A stretch of 64,000 nucleotides of DNA from Salinibacterium sp. PAMC 21357 (GTDB taxonomy: Bacteria > Actinomycetota > Actinomycetes > Actinomycetales > Microbacteriaceae): assembly GCF_000247645.1 (NCBI RefSeq), contig NZ_AHWA01000004.1, forward strand, positions 1,240,001 through 1,304,000, given 5' to 3'. Within the stretch, counting starts at the first letter, position 1. The number at the start of each line of letters is the position of its first letter. The position numbers and the translations under genes were made by a program. The notes beneath the pieces are model-generated. The model had not been told where the DNA came from, made no database searches, and worked only from the letters and a program-made list of their open reading frames with translations. Shown here one piece after another: positions 42,672 through 51,657 of this stretch.

Positions 42672-44704
42672 CGGAGGAACGCCGCCGCTACACCGGAGTC
42701 AACGGGGATGTGCATTCCTGTCGTGCGGCTGAGCTCGGGGCCCGTAAGCACCCACACTGCATCGGCAACATTCTCGGGAACGACCTCGCGACGCAGGATG
42801 GTTCGGTTCGCATAGAACTGACCCAGATCTTCTTCTTTGACACCGTAGGTCTTGGCGCGGTTGGCGCCCCAGCCAGAAGCGAAGATTCCTGACCCGCGAA
42901 CAACGCCATCGGGATTGATTCCATTGACGCGGATGCCGTGACCGCCGAGCTCTGCAGCAAGCAAACGCACCTGATGCGCTTGATCGGCCTTGGTTGCCGA
43001 ATAGGCGATGTTATCTGGGCCCGCGAAGATCGAGTTCTTTGACGAGATGTAGACGATGTCGCCGCCCATTCCCTGCTCGATCAGAGTCTTCGCTGCAGCC
43101 TTAGCCACCAAGAACGAACCCTTCGACATCACGTCGTGCAGCAGATCCCATTCCGCCTCCGTGGTCTCCAGCAGGGAGCGTGCGATCGAGAGGCCAGCGT
43201 TGTTGACGACGAGGTCTAGGCCGCCGAAGGCGAGAAGGGCGGCATCCACCGCAGTCTGCACGGCATCTGCCTGAGAAACATCGGCAGCAACGCCGATGGC
43301 GACGTCGGTGGAACCAAGCTCTGCCGCTGCCGCCTGAGCCTTGTCGAGGTCGAGGTCAGCGATGACCACGCAGGCACCGTCCGCTGCGAGTCGTGTTGCA
43401 ATGGCCTTGCCGATACCGGAAGCGGCACCCGTGACGAAAGCAATTCGCCCCTGGTGGCTCTTGGGCTTCGGCATCCGCTTCAGTTTCGCCTCTTCGAGAG
43501 CCCAGTACTCAATCCGGAACTTTTCTGCATCAGAGATGGGAGTGTAGGTAGAGAGAGCCTCGGCGCCACGCATGACGTTGATGGCATTGAGGTAAAACTC
43601 GCCAGCCACGCGGGCAGTCTGCTTGCTGGCGCCGTAGCTGAACATGCCCACACCAGGAATCAGAACGATTGCCGGGTCAGCTCCGCGCATTGCCGGGCTC
43701 TCCGGGGTGGCGTGCTTCTCGTAATACGCGGTGTAGTCAGCGCGGTACGCCTCGTGCAGTTCTTTGAGGCGCTCGATGGACTCCTCGATGGAGGCGTCGG
43801 CGGCCAGGTCGAGTAGCAGTGGCTTGACCTTGGTGCGCAGAAAGTGGTCGGGGCAGCTTGTGCCGAGAGCGGCGAGGGCGGGGGCATTGGTACTGCTGAG
43901 AAATTCGAGCACGCGGGGGTCGTCAGTGAAGTGGCCGACCATCGGCTTGTCTTGCGAGGCGATTCCGCGAATAGTGGCGGCCAGAGCAGCGGCTTTGGTG
44001 CGACGCTCGTCTTCGGCAAGAGCAGCGTTCGTGGCGACGGGAGCACCGAACGGGGCTGCCGCGCCTTCTGCATCGATGTGGGCCTGCGCGGTATCAATGA
44101 TCCAGCGGCTGTTCTTTTCGCACTCCGCCGAGGTATCTCCCCAAGCGGTAATGCCGTGGCCGCCGAGAATGCAGCCGATCGCTTGGGGGTTCTTTTCCTT
44201 GATGGCGGCGATGTCGAGCCCGAGCTGGAACCCGGGGCGGCGCCAATCAACCCACACAACGGTGCCGCCGAAAATTGTCTCGGTCAGCTTCTCGCCGTCT
44301 TTGGCGGTCGCGATGGCAATGCCGGCATCGGGGTGCAGGTGGTCTACGTGAAGGGCATCCACGAGCGCGTGCATTGCGGTGTCGATGGAGGGTGCTGCGC
44401 CTCCGGAGCCATGGAGGCAGTACGCGAAAGCGTCAACCATTTCGTCTTCGCGGTCTACACCAGGGTAGACATTCTTGAGAGCGCGGATGCGGTCAAGACG
44501 CAGTACGGCGAGACCTGACTCGGTGAGTGTGCCGAGGTCGCCACCGGAGCCTTTGACCCACAGCAGTTCAACGGGTTCGCCCGTGACGGGGTCGATGTCG
44601 GAGCCCTTGGCGGAAGTGTTGCCCCCTGCGTAGTTGGTGATCTTGGGGTCGCTGCCCAAAGCGTTGCTGCGAGCAACAAGTTCGGCCGTGGTCGAGTTCT
44701 TCAT
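42668..44704 (-). CDS. Bifunctional rhamnulose-1-P aldolase / lactaldehyde dehydrogenase
   Basis: 678 residues from ATG 44704. N-terminal class II aldolase domain (about 1-410): LHVDHLHPDAGIAIA has the zinc His pair, CILGGHGITAWGD the third. The C-terminal domain (about 425-678) is a short-chain dehydrogenase: AFVTGAASGIGKAIATRLA and the YSATKADQAHQV catalytic Tyr-xxx-Lys. This fusion is known from rhamnose and related operons in actinobacteria and bacilli: it cleaves rhamnulose-1-P to DHAP and L-lactaldehyde, then oxidises the lactaldehyde. Followed by the overlapping kinase gene; preceded by the DeoR regulator in the same orientation. Confidence 0.92.
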   Translation of the reverse strand: MKNSTTAELVARSNALGSDPKITNYAGGNTSAKGSDIDPVTGEPVELLWVKGSGGDLGTLTESGLAVLRLDRIRALKNVYPGVDREDEMVDAFAYCLHGSGGAAPSIDTAMHALVDALHVDHLHPDAGIAIATAKDGEKLTETIFGGTVVWVDWRRPGFQLGLDIAAIKEKNPQAIGCILGGHGITAWGDTSAECEKNSRWIIDTAQAHIDAEGAAAPFGAPVATNAALAEDERRTKAAALAATIRGIASQDKPMVGHFTDDPRVLEFLSSTNAPALAALGTSCPDHFLRTKVKPLLLDLAADASIEESIERLKELHEAYRADYTAYYEKHATPESPAMRGADPAIVLIPGVGMFSYGASKQTARVAGEFYLNAINVMRGAEALSTYTPISDAEKFRIEYWALEEAKLKRMPKPKSHQGRIAFVTGAASGIGKAIATRLAADGACVVIADLDLDKAQAAAAELGSTDVAIGVAADVSQADAVQTAVDAALLAFGGLDLVVNNAGLSIARSLLETTEAEWDLLHDVMSKGSFLVAKAAAKTLIEQGMGGDIVYISSKNSIFAGPDNIAYSATKADQAHQVRLLAAELGGHGIRVNGINPDGVVRGSGIFASGWGANRAKTYGVKEEDLGQFYANRTILRREVVPENVADAVWVLTGPELSRTTGMHIPVDSGVAAAFLR

Positions 44705-44776
44705 TGAGCTCCTGACTCTGAGTCTGTGAGGTGGTCTGATCGACGATGATACGCCGCGTGTGATCAATTGTGAAAT

Positions 44777-44792
44777 ATAACAACCAATAACA
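44777..44792. promoter_or_regulatory. Repeated ATAACA motifs, candidate DeoR sites
   Basis: Two ATAACA hexamers one helical turn apart (44777-44782, 44787-44792) upstream of the aldolase gene, with a third copy at 45621-45626 upstream of the regulator itself facing TTGTTTAT. Tandem and inverted ATAACA repeats at both promoters fit a DeoR/GlpR-type repressor. Confidence 0.45.
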
Positions 44793-44820
44793 CAAGAAGT
44801 CACAACTATGTCATGAGGCG

Positions 44821-45582
44821 CTAACGCAGCTCTACGTAATCGCGAAACTCGTCGAGCCGGCTGTCGTTGGGGGCCAGTTCGGTAATGAGCACGGTGATCT
44901 GCGACAGCTCAAGAGCCGCTGCCGTAGCCTCCTGATCGAGCTTCGATGAGTCGACACAGAGCACGATCTCTTTCGATACTTTGGCGAAAACCTGCTTCAT
45001 CTGCGCTTCAGCGAGGGAGACCTCGGTGGTGCCGGTCGCGGCAACGACCGCACTCGACGACGCGAAGAACCGGCCGTACCGCAATGATTGCGCGGTCTGC
45101 ACCGCCAAGGGCCCGACGAAGGCACCCGTTGATTCCTCGGTCTCGCCGCCGATGAGAATGGGAGTCACGCCGACCGTGCCGTTGATGCTCGTGTACGTCG
45201 GATAAGAATTCGTGGCAACGATGAGGCCTGACCTCGGCCCCAGCTTGCTCGCCATAATGCCCACCGTCGTTGATGAGTCAAGAGCGATCGAGCCGAATCG
45301 CGGGACGAAAGCGAGGGCCTTGTCGGCAATGATTTCTTTGGCACGAGAACGCACCGAACGTCGTTCTTCAAATGGCCGAGGGCGAAGAACCGAAATCGCG
45401 CCGCCGCGAACCCGCCGCAGCAGCCCCTCGGCTTCGAGATCGGCCAGATCTCGCCGGATAGTCATAGCCGAGACTCCGAGTGAGTCGGCAGCATCGGTGA
45501 GACGGATGACGCTTTCCTGTTCGAGGGCATCGAGCAATTGCTTGCGTCGATCTTCAGATTCCGCGCTGCCCGTCGTGGCCAT
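44821..45582 (-). CDS. DeoR/GlpR family regulator
   Basis: 253 residues from ATG 45582 (GGAAC upstream; open frame continues further but without a start signal). N-terminal helix-turn-helix RKQLLDALEQESVIRLTDAADSLGVSAMTIRRDLADLEAEGLL, then VRGGAISV; C-terminal sugar-phosphate sensing fold (RFGSIALDSSTTVGIMASKL, ELAPNDSRLDEFRDY). Effector probably a phosphorylated sugar from rhamnose catabolism. Lies immediately upstream of and parallel to the aldolase/kinase pair and divergent from the plus-strand sugar operon, so it can control both. Confidence 0.9.
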   Translation of the reverse strand: MATTGSAESEDRRKQLLDALEQESVIRLTDAADSLGVSAMTIRRDLADLEAEGLLRRVRGGAISVLRPRPFEERRSVRSRAKEIIADKALAFVPRFGSIALDSSTTVGIMASKLGPRSGLIVATNSYPTYTSINGTVGVTPILIGGETEESTGAFVGPLAVQTAQSLRYGRFFASSSAVVAATGTTEVSLAEAQMKQVFAKVSKEIVLCVDSSKLDQEATAAALELSQITVLITELAPNDSRLDEFRDYVELR

Positions 45583-45682
45583 GTTCGTTCCGTTTCTTTG
45601 TGGTATCAATCCAACTAAACATAACAATATCTTGTTTATGCCCTTTATTCGCCTGCTTTCTATTACGTGTTGATATCCAACG

Positions 45683-45711
45683 TTGACACACAAATACCGT
45701 GGTGCTACATT
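45683..45711 (+). promoter_or_regulatory. Promoter of the plus-strand sugar operon
   Basis: TTGACA (45683-45688), 17-bp spacer, TACATT (45706-45711), about 85 bp before the first gene's ATG. Clear sigma70-type elements for the isomerase-like/ABC importer operon. Confidence 0.7.
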
Positions 45712-45720
45712 CCCTAAACG

Positions 45721-45735
45721 GGGTTCATTGAACCC
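45721..45735. promoter_or_regulatory. 15-bp perfect palindrome at transcription start
   Basis: GGGTTCA-T-TGAACCC lies just after the -10 box of the sugar-operon promoter (start expected at about 45718). It fits a repressor-binding operator, most likely for the LacI-family protein encoded at 52809 or the DeoR protein. Confidence 0.55.
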
Positions 45736-45795
45736 ACATTTATTGGCAGCGTAGCCATTTCGGCGGCGCGCAAACTGCAAGGGAGAGCGTCGCTG

Positions 45796-47037
45796 ATGAC
45801 CTCTGAGGCCTACGACAACGTTGTGACATCAGCAACGGCATACGATCGTGTACTCGACGCCGGTAACGGCATCGTTCGCTTGGCACCTGCGTGGGTTCCC
45901 CGTGCATTCTGCACCCCCGGCAAGCGCATCCGCCTTCACCCCGACGACTACTTTCCCCTCGGTCACGGTCGCGGTGGAATTGACGAACGCTGGCTCTCAT
46001 CGTCGATCCGCGCCGACAACGGCCCGCTCACTGGCGCCTATGAAGGCCTCAGCCTCGTGGTCGACCCCGAGGGCGCGCTCCTGCCGTTCGATGAATTCAT
46101 CGCTCACCACAAAGATGGCCTCATCGGGTCGCGGTTGTGGGAACGCTTCGGCGCGTGGACGATGTACTCCAAGTTCTACGACAACCTCATGCCGTTGCCT
46201 TTTCACGTGCACCACTCAGATGAAAAGGCGGCACTTGTCGACAAGGTGGGCAAGCCTGAGGCGTACTACTACTCGCCTCACATGAACGACAACCTCGGCA
46301 TGCAGCCGATCTCGTTCTTCGGATTTCAGCCAGGCATCACTCGCGACCAGGTCAAAGAGCGCCTCATGCGCTTCGCCGATGGTGGAGATAACCGCATCAC
46401 CGATCTATCGCTCGGCTACCGCACTCAGCTCGGTACAGGCTGGGACATCCCCGCTGGCGTACTGCACGCCCCGGCCAGCATCTGCACTTACGAACCCCAG
46501 TCCGCCAGTGACGTGTTTGCCATGTGCGAATCGTGGAGCAACAACAAGGAAGTGCCAGAAGAGTTGCTCTGGAAGGACGTGCCCGAAGCACACCACGGCG
46601 ACTACGAGTTCCTCCTCGACCTTCTCGACTGGGACAAGAACGTCGACGCCGATTTTGTCTCGAACCGCTTCATGAACCCGTACCCCACTGCTGGCTCAGT
46701 CGCAGACGGTGGCACCGCCTACGTCGAAAACTGGATCGTTTATCGCTCCAACTCCTTCAGCGCGAAAGAGCTCACGGTGCGCCCCGGTCAGACAGTGACC
46801 ATCACGGATCAGGATGCGTACGGCGTCATCTTCGTTCAGGGTGGCGGCACCTTTGGGGCGCATGACGCTCAGGCCGCAACGGTCATTCGTTATGGGCAGC
46901 TCAGTCAAGATGAGTTCTTCGTTTCCGAGGCAGCAGCTCGGGCCGGCGTCACCATCACCAACCGCAGCTCTACTGACGACATCGTCATGCTCAAGCACTT
47001 TGGTCCTGGTAACCAGGAGCTCGGCAATGTCGGCTGA
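45796..47037 (+). CDS. Class I mannose-6-phosphate isomerase-like cupin protein
   Basis: 413 residues. Sugar-isomerase/cupin look: PLPFHVHHSDEKA carries an HxHH metal pair, KPEAYYYSPHM, GTGWDIPAGVLHAPASICTYEP resembles the class I M6P-isomerase active segment, and a C-terminal small barrel (LTVRPGQTVTITDQDAYGVIFVQGG). Length is in the family range. Probably interconverts aldose/ketose of a deoxy sugar, but the reaction is not proven; RhaI at 56853 already supplies rhamnose isomerase. First gene of the plus-strand operon. Confidence 0.7.
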   Translation: MTSEAYDNVVTSATAYDRVLDAGNGIVRLAPAWVPRAFCTPGKRIRLHPDDYFPLGHGRGGIDERWLSSSIRADNGPLTGAYEGLSLVVDPEGALLPFDEFIAHHKDGLIGSRLWERFGAWTMYSKFYDNLMPLPFHVHHSDEKAALVDKVGKPEAYYYSPHMNDNLGMQPISFFGFQPGITRDQVKERLMRFADGGDNRITDLSLGYRTQLGTGWDIPAGVLHAPASICTYEPQSASDVFAMCESWSNNKEVPEELLWKDVPEAHHGDYEFLLDLLDWDKNVDADFVSNRFMNPYPTAGSVADGGTAYVENWIVYRSNSFSAKELTVRPGQTVTITDQDAYGVIFVQGGGTFGAHDAQAATVIRYGQLSQDEFFVSEAAARAGVTITNRSSTDDIVMLKHFGPGNQELGNVG

Positions 47038-48028
47038 TATTTACGGGATTCCGGTTGACGAGGCCATCCTTCGGGTCGGCTCTCTCGATCAATTCGCCCG
47101 CGTAGATCGGTTCGTCGAAGACGACGGTCCCGCGCGCGGCGCTCGTCGCTTTCGCGTTGTCAACGGGGGAGGGCTCGAATTCGACGTTCATCCTGATCGT
47201 GGGCTCGACATTGGGGCGGCGACCGTCAACGGAGTTCCCTTGGCTTGGCTGTCCTCGACCGGGTTCACGCCCCCCGCGGCGCGCGAGCCCGAGGGGCGCG
47301 GCTGGCTCCGCACCTTTGCCGGCGGTCTCGTTACCACCTGCGGTCTTGATAGCTTCGGCCCGCCGGCGGATGACGAAGACGGTGTCTCCGGCATGCACGG
47401 CCGCATCGGTTCCCTCTCGGCCAGAGTCTCCGAAGTGACCGTTACTCCCGAGCTCATCACTATTGCCGGCGAAGTACGCCAGACCGCGGTATTTCACGAG
47501 AACCTCGTTCTTCGTCGCCGAATCACTTCACGCGTCGGTTCCACCTCGTTCACGATTGAAGACACGGTTACGAACGAGGGCGAGAGTTCGAGCCCCCATA
47601 TGGTGCTGTACCACGTGAATCTCGGGTGGCCGCTGCTCGACGCTGGCGCCGTCATCGACATCCCCTCTTCTTCGGTAACACCGCGTGACGCGGATGCCGT
47701 CGAAGGCTTCGACCAGCGCGCCGAGATCGGCGAACCCGTGGTTGGCACGCGCGAACAGGTCTACGTGCACACGCCAGGCGCTGAGCGTGTAGTGCGAGTC
47801 ACTAACGCGGCCCGCGGACTGAATTTCACACTTCGCTACTCAGAAACACTTCCCGCACTCTTCCAGTGGAAGCTCACGGCGACAAAGCACTATGTGCTGG
47901 GTCTTGAGCCTGCCAATACTCCCGAGATTCAGGGCCGCGCTGCTGCTCGCGATAACGGCATCCTGCCGACGCTTGCACCAGGCGAAAGCCGTTCATATGC
48001 GATTGAGATTGAGGTGGATGCAGCATGA
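47027..48028 (+). CDS. DUF4432 / aldose 1-epimerase-like protein
   Basis: 333 residues; ATG overlaps the previous gene by 11 bases, with AGGAG inside its end. Beta-rich galactose-mutarotase-like fold: FDVHPDRGLDIGAATVNGVPLAW, SGMHGRIGSLSARV (conserved His-Gly-Arg), and the EDTVTNEGESSSPHMVLYHVNLGWPLL block with conserved His. Known relatives sit in sugar-catabolic operons and likely catalyse or bind a ketose/aldose anomer. TGA overlaps the ABC ATPase gene's ATG, so it is translated with the importer. Confidence 0.8.
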   Translation: MSADIYGIPVDEAILRVGSLDQFARVDRFVEDDGPARGARRFRVVNGGGLEFDVHPDRGLDIGAATVNGVPLAWLSSTGFTPPAAREPEGRGWLRTFAGGLVTTCGLDSFGPPADDEDGVSGMHGRIGSLSARVSEVTVTPELITIAGEVRQTAVFHENLVLRRRITSRVGSTSFTIEDTVTNEGESSSPHMVLYHVNLGWPLLDAGAVIDIPSSSVTPRDADAVEGFDQRAEIGEPVVGTREQVYVHTPGAERVVRVTNAARGLNFTLRYSETLPALFQWKLTATKHYVLGLEPANTPEIQGRAAARDNGILPTLAPGESRSYAIEIEVDAA

Positions 48029-49530
48029 CCCCCACACCGCTGCTAGAACTTAAAGGCGTGACTAAGTCGTTCGGCGCGGTCGCCGCATTGGTCGATGCCA
48101 ACCTCGCACTCGATGCCGGATCGATTCACGCCGTGATCGGCGAGAACGGTGCAGGCAAGTCAACTTTGGTGAAGATCATTGGTGGTTTGTACCGTCGCGA
48201 TAATGGCGAGTTCTTGCTTGAGGGTAAGAGTGTTGACTTTCAGAACACGCACGAGGCTAAGGCCGCCGGCATCTCGGTGATCTACCAAGAGCCGACACTG
48301 TTTCCCGACCTTACGGTCGCTGAAAACCTCTTCGTCGGTCGGCAGCCGTACACGCGGCTCGGCTTTCTTGACCGCGCCAAGATGCGTCGCGAGACGCGAG
48401 AGCTGACATTGCGTCTTGGCGTTCCCATCGACCCCGACCGCGATGCGCGTGGCCTCTCGATAGCCGACCAGCAGGTCGTCGAGATCGCCAAGTCAATCTC
48501 CGTTGGCGCCAAGGTGATCATCATGGATGAGCCGACCGCAGCTCTCTCCGGAATCGAAGTTGAACGGTTGATGGGTATTGCCCGCCAGTTGCGAGACGAG
48601 GGCAAGGGCCTGATCTTCATCTCGCACCGCTTCGACGAAGTCTTCGCGCTCTGCGATGTGTTAACCGTTATGCGTGACGGCAGCTATGTGGCCACTAACC
48701 AGACCGCAGAGGTCACGGAAGACGAGATCATCCGCCAGATGGTGGGTCGAAGTGTCGAGAATCTGTTTCCGAAAGAGGTCGCCGAGGTCGGAGATGCTGT
48801 TCTTGAAGTCGAGAACCTCACGAGCGTAGGCGTTTTCGAAGACGTGAGCTTTACAGTTCGTTCCGGCGAAATCGTGTGTTTTGCCGGTCTCGTCGGTGCC
48901 GGGCGCAGCGAAATCGCCCGGGCGATATTCGGCGTCGATGGTTATGACTCCGGTTCCGTTCGGATCGGCGGCGCGAAGGTAGCTCGCAAGAATCCGGCCG
49001 CAGCGATGCGGTTGGGGATGGGGTTCGTTCCCGAAGACCGACGCAAGCAAGGACTCGCGATGACAGCCGGGGTGCAGACCAACATCACTATGGCGATCCG
49101 CAATCGACTCGCCCGCTTCGGGATCATCACGTCGTCGCTCGAAGAGCCAAGCGCCCGAAACTGGGCATCTCGACTGCACGTGAAGACAAACGCTCTCGAT
49201 ACCGAAGCTCAAATGCTTTCCGGCGGAAACCAGCAGAAGCTCGTTCTCGGCAAGTGGTTGGCCACAGAACCGAAATTCCTGATCGTTGACGAGCCGACAC
49301 GAGGAATCGACGTCGGCACCAAGGCGGAGGTGCACCGCCTACTCTCTGAACTCGCCGGCACCGGCGTCGCGCTGCTGATGATCTCTTCTGAACTCCCCGA
49401 AGTTTTGGGAATGGCTGACCGAGTTCTCGTCGTACGAGAGGGCCGGATTACGGCCGAATTCTCGCGCGAAGCGGCCACCCCCGAGAACGTAATGTACGCC
49501 GCGACCCACGCACCGGAGGTGGCAGCATGA
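48025..49530 (+). CDS. Sugar ABC transporter ATPase (RbsA/RhaT-type, two ATPase domains)
   Basis: 501 residues with duplicated NBDs. First: GENGAGKSTLVKI, signature LSIADQQ, VIIMDEPTAAL. Second: FAGLVGAGRSEIARAI (Walker A region is VGAGRSE, as usual for the second domain of RbsA-type proteins), LSGGNQQKL and FLIVDEPTRGIDVG. Drives uptake of a pentose or deoxy-hexose through the two permeases downstream; the neighbouring RhaS-like binding protein points to L-rhamnose. Confidence 0.92.
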   Translation: MTPTPLLELKGVTKSFGAVAALVDANLALDAGSIHAVIGENGAGKSTLVKIIGGLYRRDNGEFLLEGKSVDFQNTHEAKAAGISVIYQEPTLFPDLTVAENLFVGRQPYTRLGFLDRAKMRRETRELTLRLGVPIDPDRDARGLSIADQQVVEIAKSISVGAKVIIMDEPTAALSGIEVERLMGIARQLRDEGKGLIFISHRFDEVFALCDVLTVMRDGSYVATNQTAEVTEDEIIRQMVGRSVENLFPKEVAEVGDAVLEVENLTSVGVFEDVSFTVRSGEIVCFAGLVGAGRSEIARAIFGVDGYDSGSVRIGGAKVARKNPAAAMRLGMGFVPEDRRKQGLAMTAGVQTNITMAIRNRLARFGIITSSLEEPSARNWASRLHVKTNALDTEAQMLSGGNQQKLVLGKWLATEPKFLIVDEPTRGIDVGTKAEVHRLLSELAGTGVALLMISSELPEVLGMADRVLVVREGRITAEFSREAATPENVMYAATHAPEVAA

Positions 49531-50555
49531 CCACGACCCTGAAACTCCCGCCCATTGAGAAGGGGCGATCGGTGTTCGGCAAACTTATTCGCGCTCGCGA
49601 GGTCGGCCTTATCGTGCTCATCATCGCGCTCGTTGCGGTGACAACAGCGATCCAACCATCGTTCCTCTTCAGCGATGGCGGGTTCCGTGAGCTACTACGC
49701 CAGCCGACCATCCTGATTCTGATCGCGCTCGGTCAGGCGATCGTCATCATCACCAGAAACATCGACCTCTCCGTCGGCTCGATTCTCTGCCTGTGTACCT
49801 ATCTCTCGGGTTGGCTCTTCGCCAACGTGCCCGGAATCCCGATTCCGGTTGTCGTTGTGATCGGGATTCTGCTCGGTGCGTTCCTCGGATTGATCAACGG
49901 ATTGCTCGTTGCCTTCCTGAAAGTACCGTCTCTCGTGATCACCCTGGGCACGCTCTACGCCTACCGCGGTATCGCAATCCTCTGGATCGGACCGCACTTC
50001 ATCCGCTCGAGCTGGTTGCCACCCGAGTACCGAAAGCTGGGCACCATGCAGGTCTTCGGCATCCCGGTACTGCTCATCATTGTCGCCATCGTGGTGCTCT
50101 TGGTCGGATGGTTCATGACCAACCGTCGGGCAGGACGAGACCTGTACGCCCTCGGGTCAAACCCCGAAGCCGCAACACTCTTTGGTCTCAGCGAGCGTCG
50201 CCTCACCCTCAACGCGTTCATCACGAGCGGAGCCCTCGCCGGCCTTGGCGGTCTCGTCTACCTGTCGATTTATGCCACGGGTGACGCAAAAGTTGGCACC
50301 GGCTACGAACTCGAGTCAGTTGCCGCAGCAGTGGTCGGTGGTGTCGCCATCATCGGCGGATCGGGCACAATCTGGGGCGTCGCGCTAGGAGCATTCTTCT
50401 TAGCCACCATTAGCAGCGCGCTTCCCGTGCTCGGAGTCCCTAGCCTCTGGCAGCAATCGATCGTCGGTGTCTTCATCGTGGGCGCGATCCTGCTCGACCG
50501 ACTGCTATTTCTGAACCGAACACGCCAAGCCAAGAGAAAGGGGCGCGCACTATGA
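49527..50555 (+). CDS. Sugar ABC transporter permease (RbsC-type) I
   Basis: 342 residues. RbsC-family multi-helix permease: RNIDLSVGSILCLCTY, LGAFLGLINGLLVAFLKVPSLVITLGTL, and the long AFITSGALAGLGGLVYLS segment. Start overlaps the ATPase stop. Two non-identical permeases follow one another, as in Rhizobium-type RhaPQ. Confidence 0.9.
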   Translation: MTTTLKLPPIEKGRSVFGKLIRAREVGLIVLIIALVAVTTAIQPSFLFSDGGFRELLRQPTILILIALGQAIVIITRNIDLSVGSILCLCTYLSGWLFANVPGIPIPVVVVIGILLGAFLGLINGLLVAFLKVPSLVITLGTLYAYRGIAILWIGPHFIRSSWLPPEYRKLGTMQVFGIPVLLIIVAIVVLLVGWFMTNRRAGRDLYALGSNPEAATLFGLSERRLTLNAFITSGALAGLGGLVYLSIYATGDAKVGTGYELESVAAAVVGGVAIIGGSGTIWGVALGAFFLATISSALPVLGVPSLWQQSIVGVFIVGAILLDRLLFLNRTRQAKRKGRAL

Positions 50556-51595
50556 GCGCTGTAATGACTGACCCCGCCGCGGCAGCTAAGTACAAGCGCT
50601 TCGGCCGCCCGCTGTGGCGTCGACTGCTCTTGCGCACCGAAACCGCCATCATCGTGGCCATCGTGCTGCTGATTATCATCGCCACCGCAACGGTGCCGTA
50701 CTTTGCGCAGCCGTACACCTACCTGACAATGCTCCTCAACTCGGCACCGATTTTGCTGATGTTGATTCCCGTCACCCTGATCATCATCACCGGTGAAATT
50801 GACCTGTCGGTTGGCAGCGTGCTCGGCTTCTCGAGCGCAATCTTTGGATTGTCGTATGCCGCGGGCGTTCCTCTTTCGCTGGCCGCCGTGCTGGCGATCG
50901 TCGGTGGCGGTCTGATCGGCCTGTTCAATGGGGTGCTCGTTACCATCGTCGGATTACCCAGCCTGGCTGTCACCATCGGAACATTGGCGCTCTTCCGCGG
51001 TATCGCGGTCGGGCTGCTCGGAACTCGAGCGGTCACCGACTTCCCGGAAGAAGTTCTCGGCTTTGTCATCTCGCCGATCTTTGGATCACCACTTCCCGTG
51101 GTGACGATAGCGATCCTCGTGCTGGTCGTCGCGTTCGCGGTGCTCCTGCACTTCACCCCGTTCGGTCGGGGAGTCTTCGCGATCGGGCTCAGCCCGGAAG
51201 CTGCAGCCTTCTCCGGAGTGCGAGTCAATCGCACCAAGTTGATCCTGTTCGTACTGAGTGGACTCGTCGCCTCAGCGACCGGCGTCTACTACACGCTGCA
51301 GTACAGCAACGCGATTGGCACCAACGGATTCGGCTTCGAACTCCAGGTCGTCACGGCAATCGTGCTCGGCGGGGTGTCGATCTGGGGTGGCCGCGGAACG
51401 CTTCTCGGCGCACTAGCTGGCGGAGTTCTGATCGCAGCGCTCAACAAGACGCTGCAGCTCGCCGGAATCGGATCCGACACCATCAGCATCGTCACCGGTG
51501 CTGCACTCATCTTCTCCGTCGTCGTCGCAAGTGTCGCTGGGTCGATCTCGCGTCGACGTCGAGGAAAGGCTTCCGCCATCGGTGCGGGAGCGTAG
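50552..51595 (+). CDS. Sugar ABC transporter permease (RbsC-type) II
   Basis: 347 residues; family blocks ITGEIDLSVGSVLGFSSAI, GLFNGVLVTIVGLPSLAVTIGTLALFRG and LFVLSGLVASATGVYY. Start overlaps the preceding permease by four bases. Forms a heterodimer with it in the membrane. C-terminus is basic (SRRRRGK). Confidence 0.9.
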   Translation: MSAVMTDPAAAAKYKRFGRPLWRRLLLRTETAIIVAIVLLIIIATATVPYFAQPYTYLTMLLNSAPILLMLIPVTLIIITGEIDLSVGSVLGFSSAIFGLSYAAGVPLSLAAVLAIVGGGLIGLFNGVLVTIVGLPSLAVTIGTLALFRGIAVGLLGTRAVTDFPEEVLGFVISPIFGSPLPVVTIAILVLVVAFAVLLHFTPFGRGVFAIGLSPEAAAFSGVRVNRTKLILFVLSGLVASATGVYYTLQYSNAIGTNGFGFELQVVTAIVLGGVSIWGGRGTLLGALAGGVLIAALNKTLQLAGIGSDTISIVTGAALIFSVVVASVAGSISRRRRGKASAIGAGA

Positions 51596-51657
51596 CGCCA
51601 ACAAGTTTCACCATCCCAACCACAATGCACCAACAATCCACACAGGAAGGCAGAACA

